From Actinomycetes bacterium (GTDB lineage: Bacteria > Actinomycetota > Acidimicrobiia > Acidimicrobiales > UBA8190), in assembly GCA_021826725.1 (NCBI GenBank), contig JAKAYQ010000011.1, positions 1 through 35,837 of the forward strand: DNA of 35,837 nt, in the 5' to 3' direction. The notes below the pieces were generated by a model. It had not been told where the DNA came from, ran no database searches, and was given only the letters and a program-made list of their open reading frames with translations. The translations under genes were made by a program, and so were the position numbers. Below, piece after piece: positions 5,692 to 14,461 of this stretch. How positions within the stretch are numbered: position 1 is the first letter of the stretch; every line of letters begins with the position of its first letter.

Positions 5692-8409
5692 ATGGCTCGC
5701 CGCGTCGCCATCGTCCCCCATACGCACTGGGACCGTGAATGGTACGAACCGTTCGAGTCCTTCCGGCTCCGCCTGGTCGATGTGCTCGACGAGCTGCTCC
5801 CCCTTCTCGAGCGGGACCCGTCCTACGCCCACTTCCTGCTCGACGGCCAGCTCGCCATGGTCGACGACTACCTGGATGTACGGCCCGAGGAGGAGCCCAG
5901 GATTCGTGCGCTGGCCGCCTCGCAGCGCCTGACCGTCGGCCCCTGGTACGTCCTGATGGACGAGTTCCTGGTATCGGGGGAGACCATCGTCCGCAACCTC
6001 CAGGCGGGCATGGCACGGGCCGCCGAGCTGGGCGGCGCCATGGAGGTCGGCTACCTGCCCGACATGTTCGGGCACGTGGCCCAGATGCCCCAGATCCTGG
6101 CCCTGGCCGGCCTGCACCACGCGGTGGTGTGGCGCGGTGTCCCCAGCGAGGTGAACCGCAGCGCGTTCTGGTGGGAGGCCCCGGACGGGTCCACGGTCCG
6201 GACCGAGTACCTGCCCACGGGGTACAGCAACGGCGCGGCCATGCCCGACGACGCCGAGGCGCTGGTCCGGCGCCTCGGCGACTACGTGACAGCGGTCGAG
6301 CCCTTCGCTCTCGACACGGTCCTCGTCATGAACGGCACCGATCACCAGGCACCCCAGCCGTGGCTCGGGCGGGTGGTCGCCGAGGCGAACGCCATGCAGG
6401 ACGACCTCGTCCTGGAGATCACGTCCTTGCCGGCCTACCTGGCCGGCGCCCCCACGACGGGGCTGCCACACTGGAGCGGCGAGCTCCGTTCGGGGCACCG
6501 GGCCAACGTGCTGATGGGCGTCGCATCCAACCGGGTCGACGTCAAGCACGCCGCAGCCGCGACCGAACGCTCGCTCGAACGCCGGGCCGAACCGTACGCC
6601 GCGCTGTTCGGCGACCCGGACCGTCGACCCCAGCGCCTGCTGGACATCGCATGGCGCGAGGTGGTGCGCAACTCGGCGCACGACTCCATCTGTGCATGCT
6701 CGGTGGACGCCGTGGTCGACGCGGTGCTGGGTCGATTCGCCGGCGCTCGCGCCATCGCCGACGGCATCGCCGACCGCGCCCTCGCCGATCTGGCGGCATC
6801 ACTTCCCGGAACCGGGCCCACGGTGGTCAACCCGTCGGCGCGGACCCGGCACGACCTGGTCGAGATCGTGATCACCGGGGACGCGCCTCCCGAGGTCCAG
6901 ATCCTGGAGGAGGTCGGCGCTGCCTTCGGGATCCCCCGTGGACTCGGCACCCTGACGCTCGATGCCGGCACCGTGCGTTCGATCGTGGGGCTCCTGCCGG
7001 AGGGAACCCGCGTGGACGACCACACCTGGATCCACGACGTCCGGGTCGCCGAGGACAGCGCGGGGCTCGACATCACCATCGCGCTCGGTGCCGAGGAGCG
7101 TGCCGGCGTCGACGTGAGCGGGGTTCGCACCGACCTGGTCGCTCGCCTCGATGCCCGGCCCGACGCACCCGTGCGGATCCGCCTGGACCAGCCACCCACC
7201 CGCACAGTCCTGGCCCGGGTCGGTCCCGTGCCGGGGTATGGCTGGCAGCCCGTTGTGCCGGCGCCTGTCGAGCACCCGGTGCGCTCCGAGCGGCCCACCG
7301 GCCCCGACGGGCCGCTCGTCATGGCGAACGGACTGGTGGAGGTCGTCGTGGACCCGGTGGCAGGGACCTTCGCGATCGACGGCATCGTGGGGTTCGGCCG
7401 CATCGTCGACGACGGTGACCTCGGCGACTCCTACAACTACTCGCCGCCGGGCACCGACATCGTCGTGGACACCGCCGACCGCGTGATGGTGCTCGACGGC
7501 GATCAAGGGCCGCTGCGCGCCACCGCGACGATCCATGCGACGTACACGTGGCCCGACCACGTCGACGGTCCACAGCGCTCACGTGTGGGAGCTCGGCCGG
7601 TGGAGGTCATCACCTCCGTGGAGGTGCGCGCCGACGACCCGGTGGTGCGGGTCGAGACCTCGTTCACCAATCCCTGCCGCGACCACCGGGTGCGGGTGCA
7701 CCTACCGCTTCCCCGGCCGGTCGACGGCTCCGAGGCCGAGTGCGCGTTCACCGTCGTGCGACGGGGTCTCACGACCGAGGGGCGACCGGAGGAGCTCGGC
7801 CTGCCGACGTTCCCCTCCCGCCGGTTCGTCCGAGCCGGCGCCCTCACCGTCGTCCACGACGGGCTCTGCGAGTACGAGCTGGTCGACCTGCGAACCGCTA
7901 CGTGCGACGGCACCCCCACCGGGTCCGACGATCTCCTGCGTGCCCACGCGCTGGCCCTCACGATCCTCCGGGCGACGGGCATGCTGTCGCGCCTGGGCAT
8001 GACCTACCGGCCGATGCCCGCAGGGCCCCTGACGCCCGTGCCGGGACTGCAGATGCTCGGCCAGGACATCCGAGCGCGCTATGCCGTGTGCCTGGCGGAC
8101 GTCGACCCGTACGTGATGGCAGACGAGGTCCTGCTCCCGGTCGATGTCGTGCACGCCTTCGGTGGGGGCAGCCGGCCGCCGGCCGGCCGGGCCCTGGAAG
8201 TGACCGGCGCCGAAGTGTCCTGCGTGCGGCGGGTGCCGGGCGGGCTGGAGGTCCGGGTGTTCAACCCGACCGCCAACACCACCGACGTCGGGCTGGGCGG
8301 ACGGTCAGGATGGCTCGTCGATCTGCGCGGGCGTCCGGTGCAGCCCGTGAGCGGTTCGTTCGATCTACGCCCGTTCGGGATCGCCACGGTCCACCTCACA
8401 TCGCCCTGA
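5692..8409 (+). CDS. Glycoside hydrolase family 38 alpha-mannosidase
   Basis: A 905-aa retaining, zinc-dependent exo-mannosidase acting on alpha-linked mannose or mannosyl conjugates. N-terminal catalytic barrel: PHTHWDREW gives zinc ligands His12 and Asp14; YLPDMFGH holds nucleophile Asp124; VMNGTDHQ lies near 218; HDSICACS at about 330 supplies the second zinc His. The middle helical domain and the C-terminal beta-sandwich (from about residue 410, with the NGLVEVVVDPVAGTFAIDG signature) are complete. No signal peptide is visible, so it is probably cytosolic and works on imported or intracellular substrates such as mannosyl-glycerate or oligomannose. No sugar transporter or regulator is next to it; its role is undefined. 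It starts at ATG 5692 behind a TAGCAT hexamer. Confidence 0.93.
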   Translation: MARRVAIVPHTHWDREWYEPFESFRLRLVDVLDELLPLLERDPSYAHFLLDGQLAMVDDYLDVRPEEEPRIRALAASQRLTVGPWYVLMDEFLVSGETIVRNLQAGMARAAELGGAMEVGYLPDMFGHVAQMPQILALAGLHHAVVWRGVPSEVNRSAFWWEAPDGSTVRTEYLPTGYSNGAAMPDDAEALVRRLGDYVTAVEPFALDTVLVMNGTDHQAPQPWLGRVVAEANAMQDDLVLEITSLPAYLAGAPTTGLPHWSGELRSGHRANVLMGVASNRVDVKHAAAATERSLERRAEPYAALFGDPDRRPQRLLDIAWREVVRNSAHDSICACSVDAVVDAVLGRFAGARAIADGIADRALADLAASLPGTGPTVVNPSARTRHDLVEIVITGDAPPEVQILEEVGAAFGIPRGLGTLTLDAGTVRSIVGLLPEGTRVDDHTWIHDVRVAEDSAGLDITIALGAEERAGVDVSGVRTDLVARLDARPDAPVRIRLDQPPTRTVLARVGPVPGYGWQPVVPAPVEHPVRSERPTGPDGPLVMANGLVEVVVDPVAGTFAIDGIVGFGRIVDDGDLGDSYNYSPPGTDIVVDTADRVMVLDGDQGPLRATATIHATYTWPDHVDGPQRSRVGARPVEVITSVEVRADDPVVRVETSFTNPCRDHRVRVHLPLPRPVDGSEAECAFTVVRRGLTTEGRPEELGLPTFPSRRFVRAGALTVVHDGLCEYELVDLRTATCDGTPTGSDDLLRAHALALTILRATGMLSRLGMTYRPMPAGPLTPVPGLQMLGQDIRARYAVCLADVDPYVMADEVLLPVDVVHAFGGGSRPPAGRALEVTGAEVSCVRRVPGGLEVRVFNPTANTTDVGLGGRSGWLVDLRGRPVQPVSGSFDLRPFGIATVHLTSP

Positions 8410-8496
8410 CCCACTCGCGCCGGCCATCGCACACCGGCTGGCCTGGTGGTGCCACCGCGGCTCCTGCCGCCGGTGTGGTCGGCGGCTCCCCGCTCA

Positions 8497-9516
8497 CTAC
8501 GGGTGTCGCTGGGCGGGCACACCCCAGAACTCGGACTTGGCGGTACGAGCCATGAGCGAGGTGAGCGCAGCAAGGACGGTGCAGGTGCCGTCCACGACGG
8601 CCACCACCTGCTCGCCGATGGGCATCTCCACACCATATGAGGCGGCCATGGCCACCAGCGGCTGTGCGCTCTTCACCCCCTCGGCGACCATCCGCATCTC
8701 GTGGAGGACCTCGCTCATGCTGCGTCCCGACCCGAGGGCGACACCGACGCTGCGGTTGCGGCTGAGCGGGCTGGTGCATGTGGCCACCAGATCGCCGACT
8801 CCCGCCAGACTGGCGATGGTCATCGGGTCGCCGCCCATCGCCACCACAAGGCGGCCCATCTCCGCAAGCCCTCTCGTTACGAGAGCGGCGAGCGACGAGT
8901 CACCGAGTCCCATGCCGACCGACATCCCCGCGGCCAACGCCAGGACATTCTTGGTGACGCCCGCCACCTCGCACCCCACCACGTCGGGGTTCGTGTAGAT
9001 GCGCAGCCGCTCGGTGTGCAGCAATGCCTGCACGTCCTGGGCGATCGCCTCGTCGGACATGGCCACCACCGTCGCGGCTGGCTGCCCCGCCGCCACCTCG
9101 CGGGCGAGGTTCGGCCCGGAGAGCACGCCGACCGCCCTACCCGGAAGCTCCTGCCTGATCACCTCGGTCATCCGGGCGTTGGTTTCGCGCTCCAGTCCCT
9201 TGCTCAGGCTGAGCACCGGCACGCCCGGTGCCACGAACGGTGCGATCCGCCGGACAACCTGGCGGAACCCGTGTGACGGCACCGCCATCACGATGATGCT
9301 GGCATCGCCCACCGCCTCCGCTTCCGACGCCGTCGCCCGCAGGCCGGCTGGCAGGACCACGCCCGGCAGGTAGTCCGGATTGGAACGGCTCGTCGAGATG
9401 GCCGCAGCCAGCTCACTGCGACGCGCCCAGATCACCGTCGGTACACGACGTGCGGCGATCGCAGCCACCGTCGTACCCCAGGATCCGGCGCCGATGACGG
9501 CAACCCGGTGTGTCAC
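8497..9516 (-). CDS. gpsA: NAD(P)-dependent glycerol-3-phosphate dehydrogenase
   Basis: A 339-aa cytosolic enzyme reducing dihydroxyacetone phosphate to sn-glycerol-3-phosphate for phospholipid synthesis. Motifs: Rossmann VAVIGAGSWGTT near the N-terminus, SLSKGLE, SGPNLAREVA, the catalytic-lysine block EVAGVTKNVLALAAG, and GVGDLVATCTSPLSRNRSVG in the C-terminal domain. GTG 9516 is chosen because the Rossmann strand begins four codons later and a TATGGT hexamer sits 6 bases upstream; the longer open frame upstream is a shadow of cofC. Divergent from cofC, the same order as gpsA/fbiD in Mycobacterium tuberculosis. Confidence 0.95.
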   Translation of the reverse strand: MTHRVAVIGAGSWGTTVAAIAARRVPTVIWARRSELAAAISTSRSNPDYLPGVVLPAGLRATASEAEAVGDASIIVMAVPSHGFRQVVRRIAPFVAPGVPVLSLSKGLERETNARMTEVIRQELPGRAVGVLSGPNLAREVAAGQPAATVVAMSDEAIAQDVQALLHTERLRIYTNPDVVGCEVAGVTKNVLALAAGMSVGMGLGDSSLAALVTRGLAEMGRLVVAMGGDPMTIASLAGVGDLVATCTSPLSRNRSVGVALGSGRSMSEVLHEMRMVAEGVKSAQPLVAMAASYGVEMPIGEQVVAVVDGTCTVLAALTSLMARTAKSEFWGVPAQRHP

Positions 9517-9522
9517 AGGATC

Positions 9523-9528
9523 ACCATA
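9523..9528 (-). promoter_or_regulatory. Putative -10 hexamer for leaderless gpsA
   Basis: Minus-strand TATGGT, 6 bases before GTG 9516, with no ribosome-binding site between. Fits a leaderless transcript. Confidence 0.4.
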
Positions 9529-9692
9529 CGACCCCGGGCACCGTCCCAGGGGGTCCAGACGCCCGTCCAAGCGTCGACACCCCCCGGCACACCGCCAGGG
9601 AACCGGACCTGCCGTCCGCTGTCCGGACGGTCGTGCTGTCGCTCCGGGCCTGGGATGCTGTCGCTCCGGCCAGTCGCGCCGGGCGCGCACCC

Positions 9693-9698
9693 TACACT
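9693..9698 (+). promoter_or_regulatory. Putative -10 hexamer for leaderless cofC
   Basis: TACACT, 7 bases before GTG 9706. This spacing supports GTG 9706 over upstream in-frame starts. The -35 region is not clear. Confidence 0.4.
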
Positions 9699-9705
9699 TG
9701 GCGAG

Positions 9706-10302
9706 GTGGACGGCGCCGAGGGTACGGGCGACACGCCGAGCGCCGCCGTGCTCGTGCCGATCAAGTCGTTCCGCACGGCCAAAGCTCGGCTGGCACCGGC
9801 CCTGGGACCCACCGCCCGAGCGGAACTGGCACGGCGCATGGCCCGCACCGTGATCGCTGCAGCCCGGCCGCTCCCGGTCACCGTGGTGTGCGACGATCCG
9901 GAGGTGGCGTCGTGGGCACTGGCCCAAGGCGCAGCGGTGGTGTCGGAGCCCGGGCGCGGACTGAACGGCGCGGTCGCCGCTGGCGTCGCCCACCTGGAAC
10001 GGTCCGGCGCCACACAGGTCATCGTCGCGCACGCAGATCTGCCCGGGGCCCGGCAGCTGGCAGGCCTTGCGACCTTCGCCGGCATCACGCTCGTGCCCGA
10101 CCGCCGCGACGATGGGACCAACGTGATCTGCCTGCCGGCGGGTTCCGGGTTCCGTTTCGCCTACGGCCCCGGCTCGTTCCAGCGCCACCTGGCCGAAGCC
10201 CGACGACTCCAGGTCGAGGTCCGGGTCGTGCACGAGCCCGGACTGGCATGGGACGTCGACATTCCCGACGATCTCCTCGCCGAGCTTCCCGGCTGCCCGT
10301 GA
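9706..10302 (+). CDS. cofC: Phospholactate/PEP guanylyltransferase of F420 biosynthesis
   Basis: A 198-aa nucleotidyltransferase (CofC/FbiD) that activates 2-phospholactate or phosphoenolpyruvate with GTP, giving the precursor joined to the deazaflavin Fo by CofD/FbiA. Motifs: N-terminal VLVPIKSFRTAKARLAPALG (nucleotide-binding signature), VTVVCDDPEVASWA, GRGLNGAVAAGV, VIVAHADLPG with the metal-binding Asp, and DRRDDGTNVICLP. Start GTG 9706 is placed by a TACACT hexamer 7 bases upstream; the open frame continues upstream but into the gpsA promoter. No other F420 gene is in the window. It overlaps the next gene by GTGA. Confidence 0.92.
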   Translation: MDGAEGTGDTPSAAVLVPIKSFRTAKARLAPALGPTARAELARRMARTVIAAARPLPVTVVCDDPEVASWALAQGAAVVSEPGRGLNGAVAAGVAHLERSGATQVIVAHADLPGARQLAGLATFAGITLVPDRRDDGTNVICLPAGSGFRFAYGPGSFQRHLAEARRLQVEVRVVHEPGLAWDVDIPDDLLAELPGCP

Positions 10303-11156
10303 ACGACGCGCCCAAGGGCCAACCGCCAGGTCCGTCCTTGCCCCCGGCTGGTTCTGGACCGGGCGAGGCCGACACGTTGCCCGAAGCGTTCACCTTGCCC
10401 GTGGGTCAGCTCCCGGTGGTCGGTCCCCCCACCACGGATCTGACCGTTCCGGCCGTTGCGGTGGCGATCGGGGCTCATCCCGACGATGTCGACTTCGGCT
10501 GTGGCGGCACCCTGGCCAAGTGGGCCGCAGCCGGGTGCCACACCCACCATGTGATCCTGACCGACGGATCCAAGGGAACGTGGGACGCCGCCACCGACCA
10601 GGCTGGCCTGGTGGCCACGCGCCAACAGGAGCAACGTCGGGCCGCGGATCTCCTCGGCAGCCAGTCCGTCGTGTTCATGGGTTTGGTGGACGGCGAGTTG
10701 CGACCCGGCGTCCACGAGCAGCGGCTCCTCTGCCAGATCATCCGGCAGCTCAAGCCGGACGTGGTCATCGGGCACGATCCCTGGCGACGGTACCGGCTTC
10801 ATCCCGATCACCGCCACGCCGGCTGGCTCACCGTCGATGCCGTGGTGGCGGCGCGGGACCCGAAGTTCTTCCCTGAATTGCCGGAGCCACCCCACCGGCC
10901 CCAGTGCCTGCTGCTATTCGAACCCGACGACGTCAACCACGTCGAGGACATCCGCTTTACCGTGGAACGCAAGGTGGAAGCGCTCTTGGCGCACCGTAGC
11001 CAGCACCGCACGACGATGGGCTTCGACGGCTCCGGCGACAAGGATCTCGCCGGAACCCGCGTGTTGCACACTGCCGTGGTTCGCCAAGCATCCGAGCACG
11101 GAGCGGTGGCCGGGCTCAGTGCCGGTGAGGCCTTCCATCGGATCGACGGCATCTGA
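10299..11156 (+). CDS. LmbE/PIG-L family zinc deacetylase
   Basis: A 285-aa protein with the LmbE fold, a family of zinc-dependent N-deacetylases that includes MshB and Mca of mycothiol metabolism. After a Pro-rich N-terminal stretch of about 50 residues come AVAIGAHPDDVDFGCGGTLA (AHPDD metal motif), VILTDGSKGTWD, RQQEQRRAADLLG, and the second metal motif RLHPDHRHAG. GTG 10299 overlaps the cofC stop, so the pair is translationally coupled. Its substrate is not evident: coupling to cofC is not the usual mycothiol context. It could be a general GlcNAc-conjugate deacetylase. Confidence 0.88.
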   Translation: MNDAPKGQPPGPSLPPAGSGPGEADTLPEAFTLPVGQLPVVGPPTTDLTVPAVAVAIGAHPDDVDFGCGGTLAKWAAAGCHTHHVILTDGSKGTWDAATDQAGLVATRQQEQRRAADLLGSQSVVFMGLVDGELRPGVHEQRLLCQIIRQLKPDVVIGHDPWRRYRLHPDHRHAGWLTVDAVVAARDPKFFPELPEPPHRPQCLLLFEPDDVNHVEDIRFTVERKVEALLAHRSQHRTTMGFDGSGDKDLAGTRVLHTAVVRQASEHGAVAGLSAGEAFHRIDGI

Positions 11157-11264
11157 ACGCAAACCGGGCGGCAGCCAGTCCGTTCGTCGGCTCGGTCGGT
11201 TGGCTCGGTCGGTTGGCTCGAGCAGAGAATTCGGCTCGACCAAGGAATTCGGACGCCCTCGCGC

Positions 11265-11300
11265 GACAAGCAGGGAGCTCAGTCGAGCTCCCTGCTTGTC
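11265..11300. terminator. Perfect 16-bp-stem hairpin between convergent genes
   Basis: GACAAGCAGGGAGCTC, loop AGTC, then the exact reverse complement. It lies between the convergent LmbE gene (stop 11156) and HU gene (stop 11462), so it may terminate both. There is no T-run on either side. A short direct repeat of about 13 bp (GGCTCGGTCGGTT, twice) lies just upstream near 11190-11216. The rest of 11157-11459 shows nothing else I can name. Confidence 0.6.
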
Positions 11301-11459
11301 AGCAACGCTTCGCCGTTCGTCACCCGATCACCCGGCGGTGTGGGTCCCGGCGACGAACAGCGTCCTTCAGGACTGTCCCGGAAGGATGTACCGAACGACT
11401 GGGCGTGCTCACCGCTTCCGGGGATCCGGATCAATGGCGAGCGACGTCCATGCCGGCCG

Positions 11460-12116
11460 TCAGCGGCGCTTGGCGGCGGGCGCCTTGCGGGCCGGAACGC
11501 GGGCAGCGGCAACGCGACGGACCGGCGCCTTGGTCGCCGCAGCCTTCTTCACCGGTGCCTTGCGTGCCGCGACCTTCGTTGCCGCAGCCTTCTTCACCGG
11601 CGCCTTGGTGGCCGCAACCTTCTTCACCGCGGTCTTCGTCGCCGCAACCTTCTTCACCGGCGCCTTCTTCACCGCGGTCTTCGTCGCCGCAGCCTTCTTC
11701 GCCGGCGCCTTGGTCACCGCGGCCTTCTTCACCGGCGCCTTCTTCGCTGCGGTCTTCGTCGCCGCGGCCTTCCTCGTCCCTGCTGCGGAAGCCGGGCGAG
11801 CCCCTCCGGATACCACCACCTTGGGTGCCCCAAGCGGGGTGCGGCCGTTCATGACATCTTTGAACGTCGAACTGGCGGCGAAGCTCACACCCTTGCTGGC
11901 CGGAATGCGGACAGCCGCCCCGGTCTGCGGGTTGCGGCCCATGCGGGCAGCACGGCGCGTCGGGCGAAAGGCACCGAAGCCCACCACAGCGACCCGGCGT
12001 CCAGCCTTCACCTCGCTCACTACCGTGTGCACCAACGCGTTGACCGCGTTTTCGGCGTCACGTTTGGCCAATGATGTCGTCTTGCTGATTGCTTCGACGA
12101 GCTCGGACTTGTTCAC
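11460..12116 (-). CDS. hupB: HU-type nucleoid protein with long Lys/Ala-rich tail
   Basis: A 218-aa DNA-binding protein. Residues 1 to about 95 are a standard HU domain: MNKSELVEAISKTTSLAKRD, AGRRVAVVGFGAFRPTRRAA, RMGRNPQTGAAVRIPASKGV, then FKDVMNG. From about 115 to the end it is almost only Ala, Lys, Pro, Val, Thr and Arg in histone-H1-like units such as KKAPVKKAAATKTA, as in mycobacterial HupB/Hlp. The HU arm bends DNA, and the basic tail should bind DNA nonspecifically and compact the nucleoid. GTG 12116 is fixed by AGGAGG five bases upstream. Monocistronic, with its own promoter and a convergent terminator. Confidence 0.95.
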   Translation of the reverse strand: MNKSELVEAISKTTSLAKRDAENAVNALVHTVVSEVKAGRRVAVVGFGAFRPTRRAARMGRNPQTGAAVRIPASKGVSFAASSTFKDVMNGRTPLGAPKVVVSGGARPASAAGTRKAAATKTAAKKAPVKKAAVTKAPAKKAAATKTAVKKAPVKKVAATKTAVKKVAATKAPVKKAAATKVAARKAPVKKAAATKAPVRRVAAARVPARKAPAAKRR

Positions 12117-12146
12117 CGCCACCTCCTGAGCGTTGCGGAATCCCCT

Positions 12147-12176
12147 AATCAAAGAGCCTGCGTGCCCGCAGGTCAA
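12147..12176 (-). promoter_or_regulatory. Putative sigma-70-type promoter for hupB
   Basis: On the minus strand TTGACC (12176-12171), an 18-base spacer, then TTGATT (12152-12147). This gives a 5' leader of about 25-30 bases containing AGGAGG. Confidence 0.5.
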
Positions 12177-12690
12177 GTATTTCCGTGCACCGGCAGTGGA
12201 ATTCATGTTGCTTCGACCCGTTCCGCTCGGTGGATCGAACCGGTCGAGGCACTCGGCTGTGGACTGAAATTCCTTCTGCTGCAAGGCGTTTTTGGTGCTC
12301 CGTCTTTTCGACAGAACCTCCGATGCAGTGGTGACCGGCGTGGGGACCGATCAGCACGATCGGGGCGCTCTGGTGGAGTGCGCCATCACCGTGGGACCAT
12401 TCGTGGGACACACCATCGCCGGTCGGGGCCCCTTCGACAGCGGTTCCAACCCGCTGTCCCTACCTCTGCACCGGAGGCCACTGGGCACATCGCCGGTGGG
12501 TTGCTGTGGTCTCGGCTCGGCTGTTCCCGAGCGACTTGCAGGGGCACCCGGTACGCCCCGCACCGGCCCCTTGCGCCCCCCACACCGGGCTCAGCACGCC
12601 CCACATCAGGCCCCTGTGCCCAAACACTCCATCGACCCGCATGCCGACGGGCCCCTACCGCAGCCGCACGCACCGGAGGATACCCACGCC
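12177..12690. other. Long intergenic region between hupB promoter and the TraG-like gene
   Basis: About 510 bases with no convincing gene. A plus-strand frame open from 12292 joins the TraG-like gene but its translation is Pro/His-rich and unlike the family, so I treat it as leader. Local GC is lower near 12180-12320, including a T5 run. I found no clear promoter or RNA. Confidence 0.45.
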
Positions 12691-14424
12691 ATGGCACGAC
12701 AATTCGACTCGAAATTGGAAGGAGTCGGCTCGGACCCGAGCCGACCCCTTCCGGATGAGCGCGCCGCGGCCGCTGCCGAAGCGATGGGAACCGTGCTCGC
12801 TCACACCGCCGGCACTGGCGGCGGCGCGTACCTCGGAGCAGTCCCCGACGGATGGGTCTGGTCCGGTCACGAGCACGCTGCTCTCGTGCTGGGCCCACCT
12901 CGCTCGGGCAAGACCAGCGCTGTGGTGGTCCCGTCGGTCGTCGCTGCACGCGGCGCTGTCGTCTGCACCTCCACCAAGCCCGACATCGCCCGGACCACCG
13001 CGCCGGCGCGACACCAGGCCGGACCGTGCCTCGTCTACGACCCCACGGGCTCCGTGCCGCCCATCCCCGGCATCAAGCCGGTCCGCTGGTCACCAATTTC
13101 AGCGTGCCGCTCATGGGATGACGCGCTCGTCATGGCTGCCGGCATGGTGGACACCGCCCGGCGGGTCTCCGGACCCAGCGCTGCCCGCGGCGCCGACCAC
13201 TGGAGCGAGCGAGCCACAGCGCTGCTCGCCCCCTTGCTGCATGCCGCCGCCCTCGACGGCGCCGACATGGCCACCGTGGTGGGTTGGGTCGACCAGCACC
13301 GGGCCGGGCCACCGCTGGACATCCTGGACGAGGCCGGGGCAACGCTGGCCGGCAACCTCCTTGCCGGCATCGCAGCGACGGACCAGCGAGAGCAGAGCGG
13401 AATCTGGTCGACAGCCTCGGGCACCCTCAGCGCCTACCGGAGCAATGCAGCGCTGGCCACCACCGTGTCACCCGAGTTCGACGCCGACGCGTTCGTCGAT
13501 GCCCGCGGCACGCTGTACATCTGTGCCAGCGCCCGGCACCAGAACACCGTCGCCCCGCTCGTCGTGGGGCTCCTGACGGAGATCCGCTCCGCCGTCTACG
13601 CCCGCGCAGCGGCCTACGAGGCCGCTCGCAGTGGCGACGGCCCGCCAGCCGAGCGGCAACCGCCGGTGCTCTTCGCCCTCGACGAGGTGGCCAACATCGC
13701 GCCGATCCCCGACCTGCCAGCGATGGTGAGCGAGGGCGGCGGTCAGGGGGTGACCGTGCTGGCGTGCCTGCAGGACCTGTCCCAGGCGCGAAGCCGGTGG
13801 GGCGCAGCCGCCGACGGGCTGCTGTCGCTGTTCGGCGCGACCCTCGTGCTCCCGGGCATCGGTGACATGCAGACCCTGCGCGCCCTGTCGGACTTAGCCG
13901 GCGAGGAGGATGTCGTACAACGCGCCGTCAGCGCGCCGGCACCGGACCCCCGATCGAGAGCCGCCGTCGTCGCCGAGCGACTGCTCCTGGGGCGACGTCC
14001 CGCCGCCGCGGACCACCGGTCCCCGACCGTCACGTGGTCCACCGTTCGGCGGCGGCGGTTGCCGATCGACGACGTGGCCCGAGGCCATCCTGGTGCCGCG
14101 CTGTTGCTCGACCGGCACAACCGGCTGCGCTGGATCGGGCTGACCCCCTGGTTCTCCACCGAGCCGTGGCGCAGCGCGGTCGGGTCGGCCCACCACCTTC
14201 CGGAACCCGGCGCCCCCCACCCCCGGACCACACCCACACCCACACCCACACCCACACCCACACCCACACCCACACCCACACCCACACCCACACCCACACC
14301 CACGACCGAACCCGGCCCCGCTCGCTCCGATGCCCGGCATCTCCGGCCCGAGCCCGAGCCTGGGACAGAGCCCGAGCCCGGGCGCCGCTCCAGATCCGAG
14401 AACCCCGACCTCGGCCTCGGGTGA
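12691..14424 (+). CDS. VirD4/TraG-like type IV coupling-protein family ATPase
   Basis: A 577-aa P-loop ATPase. Walker A is GPPRSGKTS (Lys74, Thr75). Next come VVPSVVAARGAVVCTSTKPD, the TraG-family strand after Walker A; VYDPTG; WSERATALLAPLL; GTLYICASA; and Walker B VLFALDEVANIAPIPDLP (Asp331, Glu332). GQGVTVLACLQDLSQAR follows, with the sensor Gln. These define the T4CP/TraG C-terminal region that pumps DNA. No N-terminal membrane helices, relaxase or type IV secretion genes are nearby, so it may be a soluble stand-alone form. The C-terminus ends in a (Thr-Pro)n tract from an ACACCC microsatellite followed by a Glu/Pro-rich tail. ATG 12691 has GGAGGA ten bases upstream. It precedes, but does not share, the LexA-controlled promoter of the mutasome. 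Confidence 0.8.
   Translation: MARQFDSKLEGVGSDPSRPLPDERAAAAAEAMGTVLAHTAGTGGGAYLGAVPDGWVWSGHEHAALVLGPPRSGKTSAVVVPSVVAARGAVVCTSTKPDIARTTAPARHQAGPCLVYDPTGSVPPIPGIKPVRWSPISACRSWDDALVMAAGMVDTARRVSGPSAARGADHWSERATALLAPLLHAAALDGADMATVVGWVDQHRAGPPLDILDEAGATLAGNLLAGIAATDQREQSGIWSTASGTLSAYRSNAALATTVSPEFDADAFVDARGTLYICASARHQNTVAPLVVGLLTEIRSAVYARAAAYEAARSGDGPPAERQPPVLFALDEVANIAPIPDLPAMVSEGGGQGVTVLACLQDLSQARSRWGAAADGLLSLFGATLVLPGIGDMQTLRALSDLAGEEDVVQRAVSAPAPDPRSRAAVVAERLLLGRRPAAADHRSPTVTWSTVRRRRLPIDDVARGHPGAALLLDRHNRLRWIGLTPWFSTEPWRSAVGSAHHLPEPGAPHPRTTPTPTPTPTPTPTPTPTPTPTPTPTTEPGPARSDARHLRPEPEPGTEPEPGRRSRSENPDLGLG
14230..14301. repeat. Hexanucleotide microsatellite (ACACCC) x 12
   Basis: Twelve perfect ACACCC units inside the 3' end of the TraG-like gene, encoding alternating Thr and Pro. 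Being a multiple of three, copy-number change would keep the frame. Confidence 0.97.
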
Positions 14425-14445
14425 GGCGCACGCACAACGTGCGAA

Positions 14446-14461
14446 GCGAACATATGTTCGC
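14446..14461. promoter_or_regulatory. LexA (SOS) box
   Basis: GCGAACATATGTTCGC is a perfect 16-bp palindrome matching the actinobacterial/Gram-positive LexA operator core GAAC-N4-GTTC. It abuts the -10-like TAGCGT and lies 12 bases before the imuA' GTG, so bound LexA would block RNA polymerase. It implies DNA-damage induction of the imuA'-imuB-dnaE2 cassette. Confidence 0.9.

Noticed and set aside
9508-9705. Longer cofC start upstream
   Set aside because: It would extend into the gpsA promoter, and the family N-terminus begins shortly after GTG 9706.
12292-12690. N-terminal extension of the TraG-like protein
   Set aside because: The extra 133 codons are Pro/His-rich and unlike the family, while ATG 12691 has a good ribosome site.
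12691-14424. Evidence for an integrated conjugative element
   Set aside because: No relaxase, type IV secretion components, integrase or attachment repeats are visible; flanking genes are chromosomal.
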